Of a stretch of DNA of 44,648 bases, positions 39,371-44,648 are shown piece after piece. The stretch covers positions 1 to 44,648 of the forward strand of contig NZ_LAJX01000047.1 in NCBI RefSeq assembly GCF_000963695.1, written 5' to 3'. How positions within the stretch are numbered: position 1 is the stretch's first letter; each line of letters starts with the position of its first letter. Source of the DNA: Methylocucumis oryzae (GTDB taxonomy: Bacteria; Pseudomonadota; Gammaproteobacteria; Methylococcales; Methylomonadaceae). Below the pieces are notes generated by a model that did not search any database, was not told the origin of the DNA, and was given only the letters and a program-made list of their open reading frames with translations. The translations under genes and the position numbers were made by a program.

Positions 39371-41002
39371 CTAGAAGTTGTTGAGCTTGGCCGCCAGTCC
39401 TGAAACTCGCTCGATTTTGCGTTGTGTAGCCGCTAAAAAAACGTTGGCTTGGCTAAACACGTTTATTTTATTTTTGGCACGGGTAATTGCGGTATAAAGC
39501 AGTTCTTTGGTTAATAGCGGTATGTCATATTCGGGTAAGACGATTAGCACTTCGTCAAACTCAGAGCCTTGGCTTTTATGAATGGTCATGGCATAAACCG
39601 ATTCACAAGGCGGTAAGCGCGTTGGTAAATAGCTGTGTACTTGACCGTCTGCACGTTGGAAAAACACCATTAAGCGATTGTTTTGTTTAGGGTCAGGTAA
39701 ACACAAACCTATATCGCCGTTGTACAACCTTAATGCAGGGTTATTTTGCAAAATAATCACTGGGCGGCCAGGATACCAGCCATCATGCGGAATTTTGCGT
39801 AATTGTACGAGTTTGCGTTCTAATCGTTGATTTAATGCGACTACGCCATAGTCACCTAATCGCGTAGCGGATAGCACTTGAAAACGGCTAAATTCGGTAA
39901 ACAGCGTCACAAAATCAGCGTTATTCGCGACTAAAGTAAAATACGGCTCTACTTGCGCGACGATAAAATTCAGTAAGTCTTCGCACAGTAAGTTGCATGT
40001 TAATGAGTCTTGTTGTAACAAAGCCCATGCGGTTTGTGCTTGTTGCTGATTAACTGAATCGGCCAATGCTTTAATCGCGCCATGAAAACGATGTGAAACT
40101 TGCAACTCAACGGTTTGTGCCGGTAATGCGCTGGTTAAATCGGCTAAAACTGCGCCGGCTTCTACTGACGCTAATTGGTGTTTATCGCCTAATAACACGA
40201 GGTTAGCACCGGGTTTTAGCGCATCGACTAATTTACTCATTAAGCTTAAATCCACCATAGAGGCTTCATCAACGACAACCCAATCAAAGGTTAATGGGTT
40301 ATCGCTATCATGAGAAAAATACGGCGAGGGTGGTTTAGGGCCTAGTAAACGATGTAAGGTATAAACCTGTTCAGGAATACGTTGTTTAATATCATCGCCA
40401 CAAGGTAATTCAGCTATGCGAGTACGAATGGCTTCGGCTAAACGCATAGCCGCTTTACCGGTAGGTGCCGCTAAAGCAATATGCAACGGCTGTTCGCCTG
40501 CGCATTCTTGCAATGCCGCTAACAATCTTACAATCGTTGTTGTTTTGCCCGTACCCGGACCACCGGTAATAATCGTCAATGCGTGTTGTAATGCGTGTTT
40601 AACCGCCTCATATTGCCAATCGACGACAGTGTCTGAAGCTGCAGGAAAATAACGCCTTAATACGTCTAGGTCAGCCGCGCGCTTCTCTGTGGTGAGCAAT
40701 ACTTGCAATTGCTGAGCTAAACGCGTTTCATAATGCCAATAACGCTGTAAATATAAACGGTCGTCCTCTATGACTAATGGCAGTAAGCCTGATGCATCGG
40801 CCAATGTAGAGCTTATCAATACCGCGCATTCATCCGCATTAACGCTAATACAACTATGACCTTGGCTAAGTTGATTGGATAAACGCAACAGTATCGCGTT
40901 AAACACCCGTTTAGTCGTATCATCGACGGGCGAGAGTTTAGTTAAAAACCGCGCAAAAACGTGGTCTAAACGAGAATAACTCGGTTGTTCTAAAACTGTC
41001 AT
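39371..41002 (-). CDS. recD: RecD, exonuclease V alpha subunit (5'-3' helicase of RecBCD)
   Basis: Helicase subunit of RecBCD for double-strand break repair and degradation of foreign DNA. The 543-residue intact protein has the Walker A ITGGPGTGKTTTIVRL, APTGKAAMRLAEAIR (Ia), VVVDEASMVDLSLMSK (II), LVLLGDKHQLASVEAGAVLA (III) and AMTIHKSQGSEFDEVLIVLP plus LLYTAITRAKNKINVF (V/VI). It is somewhat shorter than E. coli RecD (608). recB and recC are not visible; they would lie elsewhere or the gene stands alone. Divergent from the esterase gene. Confidence 0.94.
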   Translation of the reverse strand: MTVLEQPSYSRLDHVFARFLTKLSPVDDTTKRVFNAILLRLSNQLSQGHSCISVNADECAVLISSTLADASGLLPLVIEDDRLYLQRYWHYETRLAQQLQVLLTTEKRAADLDVLRRYFPAASDTVVDWQYEAVKHALQHALTIITGGPGTGKTTTIVRLLAALQECAGEQPLHIALAAPTGKAAMRLAEAIRTRIAELPCGDDIKQRIPEQVYTLHRLLGPKPPSPYFSHDSDNPLTFDWVVVDEASMVDLSLMSKLVDALKPGANLVLLGDKHQLASVEAGAVLADLTSALPAQTVELQVSHRFHGAIKALADSVNQQQAQTAWALLQQDSLTCNLLCEDLLNFIVAQVEPYFTLVANNADFVTLFTEFSRFQVLSATRLGDYGVVALNQRLERKLVQLRKIPHDGWYPGRPVIILQNNPALRLYNGDIGLCLPDPKQNNRLMVFFQRADGQVHSYLPTRLPPCESVYAMTIHKSQGSEFDEVLIVLPEYDIPLLTKELLYTAITRAKNKINVFSQANVFLAATQRKIERVSGLAAKLNNF

Positions 41003-41105
41003 GTCGCCACCTATAGCGATAAAAAATTGTCAGTTAGTTATTGCACTTAGTTAAGCATCGGATACTATAATCGCACACTCAATAACATAGATATGGACGA
41101 TGCTT

Positions 41106-41778
41106 ATGACCACTGAATTGACTACTGTAGAAATCCCTGCGACTGCAAGTCATCAATACACGATTATTTGGCTGCATGGACTAGGTGCCGATGGTCATGA
41201 TTTTGAAGGCATTGTGCCTGAGTTGCATTTATCCATGCTTGAACATGTGCATTTTATTTTTCCTAATGCACCTATTATCCCTGTGACAGTGAATGCTGGC
41301 TATCAAATGCGAGCGTGGTATGACGTTTTTAGGCGCTACATTAGAAACAGAGGTTGATATTGCCGGTATATACCGCTCGTCAGCGCAAATCGAAAAACTC
41401 ATACAACACGAACTAGATAAAGGCATTGCCTCTGAGCATATTTTACTTGCCGGCTTCTCGCAAGGGGGTGTTATTGCCTTACATGCAGGTTTGCGTTATC
41501 CGAAAAAATTAGCCGGTATCGTTGCGTTGTCGACCTGCTTACCGACCTTAGAACAATTAAAATCCGAAGGCTCAACGGCGAATTACACCACGCCTATATT
41601 CATGGGGCATGGCATTTTGGACAGTAAAATCGCTATCGAATACGCCAAGCTTGCTTACGATGGCTTAGATGAGCTGGGTTACCAAGTCAGTTGGCATGAT
41701 TATTTAATGGAGCATTCAGTGTGTGTAGAAGAGATTGCACACATTTCAGCATTTATTGAAAAAGTCATGCAAGGTTAA
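41106..41778 (+). CDS. Carboxylesterase/phospholipase-type alpha/beta hydrolase (one frameshift as read)
   Basis: Cytoplasmic serine hydrolase of the EstB/YpfH-like carboxylesterase family (Abhydrolase_2). Motifs: TIIWLHGLGADGHDFEGIVP (oxyanion HG), FPNAPIIPVTVNAGYQMRAW, the nucleophile GFSQGGVIAL, MGHGILDSKIAIE (Asp) and YLMEHSVCVEE (His). The frame breaks in T5 at 41326-41330; with four T it reads WYDVLGATLETEVDIAGIY and gives 223 residues, the family size. ATG 41106 is chosen over 41100 because GGA lies at better distance. Its physiological ester is unknown. Confidence 0.9.
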
Positions 41779-41784
41779 TATGGG

Positions 41785-42666
41785 TTATAACTGCCATTCG
41801 TCAATAAATGCTTGATAAAACGATAAATCTTGCACTGTAGCCCCTTGTATCCTCACCAGTGCGCCAGCAAATTGTTGTGCTCGCGCCATCATATCCGCTA
41901 ATGACCAGCCACGTTGCATTGCTAATAAAATCACCGCAGCAAAAGCATCTCCTGCACCTACCGTATCCACTACCGGTAATCGATGTTTAGGCGCAACATT
42001 GATATAGTCGCCAGCGCGATTAACCGCAATCGCGCCTGCTGCACCGCGCGTAACGATGAGCGTATTAAGCTTCTGTGACTGTGCAAATAAATAGTCAATA
42101 CGCGCGTTCAGCGAGGCGTAATTAGGTACTAACAAAGTCACTTCTTCCTGATTGAGTTTTAGCCAATCAGCCTGTTGTATCAGGGATTGTATAGTGCTCA
42201 ACTGCCACCAAGGCGCTCTTAAGTTGACATCAATAAAGCGTAAGCCATGATGATTAGCAAGTAGTGTTGCCAAGGCTTGCTCAGACACCGCATGACGTAG
42301 CGCTAAACTGCCGTGGTAAATAATGTCGTAACGACGATTGACTAAAGGGCGTGCATCAATGTAATCATAAGCTTGATTGGCTTCTATCCGATAACGCGGC
42401 TCGTCTTGTTCGTAATAGACAGATACCTGGCCAGTTGGGTGAGTCACATCAGTTTGTAAATGCTCAAAATTCATGCCTATTGCAAGCATGGCATTACGCA
42501 CCTCAACACCTAACGCATCCGTGCCAATACGGCTAATAAAATCAGGCACCGCACCGAAGGCTTGTAAATGCCAGGCAACATTAAACGGTGCACCACCTAA
42601 GATACGTTTTTGATTAGGATAAAGGTCAAATAACACTTCGCCTATGAGAGCAATGGTTTTAGGCAT
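41785..42666 (-). CDS. PfkB-family sugar kinase, fructokinase-like
   Basis: The 293-residue protein begins PKTIALIGEVLFDLYPNQKR, then LGGAPFNVAWHLQAFGAVPD, the ribokinase-fold substrate region, and ends with the PfkB signature VDTVGAGDAFAAVILLAMQR (catalytic Asp in GAGD). The GEVLFDxxP and GGAPFNVA motifs resemble fructokinases. In methanotrophs fructokinases take part in sucrose turnover, but no sucrose genes are visible here, so the substrate is inferred. Convergent with the esterase; 6-base gap. Confidence 0.88.
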   Translation of the reverse strand: MPKTIALIGEVLFDLYPNQKRILGGAPFNVAWHLQAFGAVPDFISRIGTDALGVEVRNAMLAIGMNFEHLQTDVTHPTGQVSVYYEQDEPRYRIEANQAYDYIDARPLVNRRYDIIYHGSLALRHAVSEQALATLLANHHGLRFIDVNLRAPWWQLSTIQSLIQQADWLKLNQEEVTLLVPNYASLNARIDYLFAQSQKLNTLIVTRGAAGAIAVNRAGDYINVAPKHRLPVVDTVGAGDAFAAVILLAMQRGWSLADMMARAQQFAGALVRIQGATVQDLSFYQAFIDEWQL

Positions 42667-42684
42667 AACGGCAATGGTTGTCGG

Positions 42685-42927
42685 TTAAAAAAATGTCTTT
42701 AACACCAACGAGATAACGCCCGCCAATAGTACACCTAACATCCATCTATTTAACTTTAGCTCGCCATCAATGCGTTCAAAACGCACATTCATTTCTGCTT
42801 TTAGTTCATTTTTGGCTTCAGCTAAGTCTTGTTTGGTTACCAGTCCGTCTTGAGCTTGGGCTGGCGGAATTCCGGCAGTTTTTAATCGCTCTACCAAGTC
42901 AAGGGTATCAAAAGTTACTGTGGTCAT
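42685..42927 (-). CDS. DUF1640/CCDC90-like small coiled-coil membrane protein, short paralogue
   Basis: The 80-residue protein begins MTTVTFDTLDLVERLKTAGI, then PPAQAQDGLVTKQDLAEAKN, a charged coiled coil (ELKAEMNVRFERIDGELKLN) and a C-terminal membrane helix (WMLGVLLAGVISLVL). The layout fits DUF1640 proteins, which are common in methanotrophs in several copies. Compared with the paralogue at 43152-43388, about 10 residues between AQA and AQD (TVVRVIVE in the other) are missing without breaking the frame. It starts 18 bases upstream of the kinase and may be co-transcribed with it. Confidence 0.7.
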   Translation of the reverse strand: MTTVTFDTLDLVERLKTAGIPPAQAQDGLVTKQDLAEAKNELKAEMNVRFERIDGELKLNRWMLGVLLAGVISLVLKTFF

Positions 42928-42962
42928 GATAGTTATCCTGTTCTGTCGCTTGAGTATTTTCT

Positions 42963-42989
42963 CGTTCCCACGCTCTTTGCGTGGGAACG
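42963..42989. repeat. Perfect short hairpin related to MITE termini
   Basis: CGTTCCCACGC (42963-42973) and GCGTGGGAACG (42979-42989) pair exactly around TCTTT. The CTCGTTCCCACGC end matches the outer end of the MITE-like elements at 25251 and 27451, so this may be a minimal relic made of two MITE tips. A degenerate CTCGTTTCCACG lies at about 43410. Confidence 0.7.
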
Positions 42990-43151
42990 CATACCTATCT
43001 TTAACTCAACACGACTTTGTTTATGTTCGCTTCTACGTGTTGCTATTGTCTAGTATGTCGGTGTTTTCAGCATCTGGGCGTACAGAGTAGCCCAATTTGC
43101 CAGGTCTGCCAACCGTGGTAGACTACCGGTCAAATAAAAAGGAGATAACAC

Positions 43152-43388
43152 ATGGCTACAATAACTTTTGATACCTTGGCTTTGGCTGACAAATTGAAAG
43201 CAGCCGGGTTTGACGCAGCACAAGCAGAAACAGTAGTACGTGTCATTGTCGAGGCGCAGGATAACATGGTCACACGCGATTATCTTGATGCTAGATTGAG
43301 CGAAAATAAGGTTGATTTGATTAAGTGGATTGCTGGCATGTTGCTAGCGCAAGCTGGGTTGATTGCAGCCTTGGTTAAGCTATTTTAA
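43152..43388 (+). CDS. DUF1640/CCDC90-like small coiled-coil membrane protein, full paralogue
   Basis: The 78-residue protein starts MATITFDTLALADKLKAAGF, then DAAQAETVVRVIVEAQDNMV, and ends in a membrane helix (WIAGMLLAQAGLIAALV). AAGGAG lies upstream of the ATG at good spacing. It is divergent from its paralogue at 42685-42927 across a gap with a MITE-derived hairpin. DUF1640 members resemble the coiled-coil part of mitochondrial MCUR1-type proteins; bacterial function is not known to me. Confidence 0.75.
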   Translation: MATITFDTLALADKLKAAGFDAAQAETVVRVIVEAQDNMVTRDYLDARLSENKVDLIKWIAGMLLAQAGLIAALVKLF

Positions 43389-43458
43389 GTAGTTATCAGA
43401 AAACACTTTCTCGTTTCCACGATCTACGTTTTGCTCTAAGACGCGCCAATAACGCTGT

Positions 43459-44648
43459 TTAACTATACGCTAAACAATCCTTTATAGTTAGATTAGCCGC
43501 TCGCTTAGCCGGTATCAGTGTCGCTAATAAGGCTAAGAGCACACTAAGCGCTAACCATAGCGCAACCGAGTACCAGGAAAAAGCAAAATCTAATTTCATG
43601 TTTAACATGATAAAACCCAGCTTATCCGCAAATGGCTCAGCGATAGCGTAGGCAATCGGTGAGCTTATAGCCCAGGCTAGGATACCATGCGCTAAGCCTT
43701 CTAAGATAAAAAGCCGACTGATTTGCTTAGCGTCAGCGCCAATCGCACGTAATACGCCGATTTCTCGCGTCTTTTGTAACACTTGACTGCTCATATAGCC
43801 GGTTAAACCTATCGCACCTACTGAGGCTATCATGCTGGCGAGTCCTAGCAACATGGCTAAACTGGGTCGAAACTGATTTTCACTGTGCTGGCGTTGTGCC
43901 AGCAAGCTGTTGCTGGCGTAAATATCGACCGGAATACCTTGCTCGTAACACGCTTGTTTAATGCGTTCGGCGTAGTGTTGTTCGTCGGCAAGGGTTTGAA
44001 TAGTTGTGCTAATCAAGGCATAAGCAGCTAGGGCAGGGCCATTAGGTTGTGTTAATGCCGTTATCGGTGCATAAATAGGCTCTATGCTAAATGACGTGCC
44101 GGCGAAGCTACGATAAAACCCAATCACGTGCCAATCACGAGCAGTCTGTCCAGCACTCGTGAGCTGAATAACATCTCCGATGTTTATATGATTCAATGCA
44201 GCAGTATCAGCGCTTAAGACTAAATGCGGCTTTGCATCGTCATCACGGTTAAACCAGCGGCCTTCTGTAATTAAAGGTTGATAAGCGGATGTCATAACCG
44301 GTAAGCCTATCAGTTGTGCGCCTAAACTGCCTGTTTGAGTCACTGGCTTTTGTTGAAACGATAGCTCAATGGCTTGGCGTTGCCAAAAATTCTATGCTTT
44401 GTGTTTCCGGCTCTGCATTAGCTAGTGTTTGTATCAGCGCTTGGGTTTGATCTCGATTAAAACTCAGCCGCAACGTATAGTGACTACGCGCTAATTCATT
44501 AGCTAAGGTAAACTTCAGTGAATCAGCCAAGCTCATAATGACGATAAACATGATGCCGGTTAGGATTAATACAAGCTGTGCGCTTAAGCATTTTGCTTTT
44601 TTATGCAGTAACGGGATTAATACTAAAGCATAAGGTGTAGGCAGCCGT
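43459..44648 (-). CDS. FtsX-type ABC transporter permease, cut at window edge (one frameshift as read)
   Basis: The frame enters from the right edge with LVLILTGIMFIVIMSLADSL, a first membrane helix, then a periplasmic part (LVLSADTAALNHINIGDVIQ, WHVIGFYRSFAGTSFSIEPI). Near 200 residues before the end comes the FtsX core: LGLASMIASVGAIGLTGYMS, VLQKTREIGVLRAIGADAKQ, the conserved REIGVLRAIGA loop, and two more helices to LTIKDCLAYS. It would pair with an ATPase for lipoprotein or drug export. The frame breaks in A5 at 44385-44389; with four A it reads IEFWQRQAIELSFQQKPVTQ. The N-terminus and partner genes lie outside the window. Confidence 0.85.

Overview
The window looks like a chromosomal segment of a moderately AT-rich gammaproteobacterial methylotroph, most likely a methanotroph of the order Methylococcales. 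The lineage call rests on a methylotrophy operon (mtdA, a glycerate 2-kinase, glyA) sitting among ordinary gammaproteobacterial housekeeping genes: gatCAB, mreBCD-mrdA-rodA-mltB-rlpA, fabI, proB-obgE-rpmA-rplU, ispB and recD. Genus cannot be read from the sequence alone.

Layout. 1-906: 3' tail of an IS66-type transposase, then a gene-poor stretch. 907-4387: minus-strand operon mtdA, glycerate kinase, glyA (serine-cycle carbon assimilation). 4604-8259: minus-strand gatC-gatA-gatB plus an unknown small protein. 8374-15445: plus-strand cell-elongation operon mreB-mreC-mreD-mrdA-rodA-mltB-rlpA, mostly joined by ATGA stop/start overlaps and closed by a terminator. 15569-18409: accessory insert with an unknown secreted cysteine protein and a two-gene AAA ATPase + DUF4435 (TOPRIM-like) module resembling PARIS/OLD-type phage defence. 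18497: fabI. 19469-25220: a complete peptide-type ABC importer. 25251-31406: accessory stretch with two copies of a MITE-like repeat (one carrying a nested structured insert), a LamG-fold secreted protein, an AraC regulator, a seven-repeat beta-propeller protein with a DUF11 tail, and an unrecognised secreted protein. 31407-36793: YiiX-like and DUF2459 proteins, proB-obgE-rpmA-rplU and divergent ispB. 36794-44648: a lipoprotein, an alkaline phosphatase with a possible Pho box, recD, an esterase, a fructokinase-like PfkB enzyme, two DUF1640-like coiled-coil paralogues, and the cut-off end of an FtsX-type permease.

A dominant feature is a large number of single-base frameshifts. About 21 places in 14 genes need one base removed (17) or added (4) to restore a full family-length protein, mostly in A or T runs. 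Essential single-copy genes (mreB, mrdA, gatA, gatB, obgE) are hit several times, so I read most of these as sequencing or assembly errors and give each gene its full span, stating where the reading frame breaks. No rRNA, tRNA or CRISPR array was recognised.

How the genes work together: the mtdA-kinase-glyA operon feeds C1 units and glycerate into the serine cycle; gatCAB amidates misacylated tRNA; the mre operon builds and remodels the lateral wall; the ATPase/DUF4435 pair is probably a self-contained defence unit; the 25-31 kb stretch is a variable region enriched in exported proteins and small palindromic repeats.
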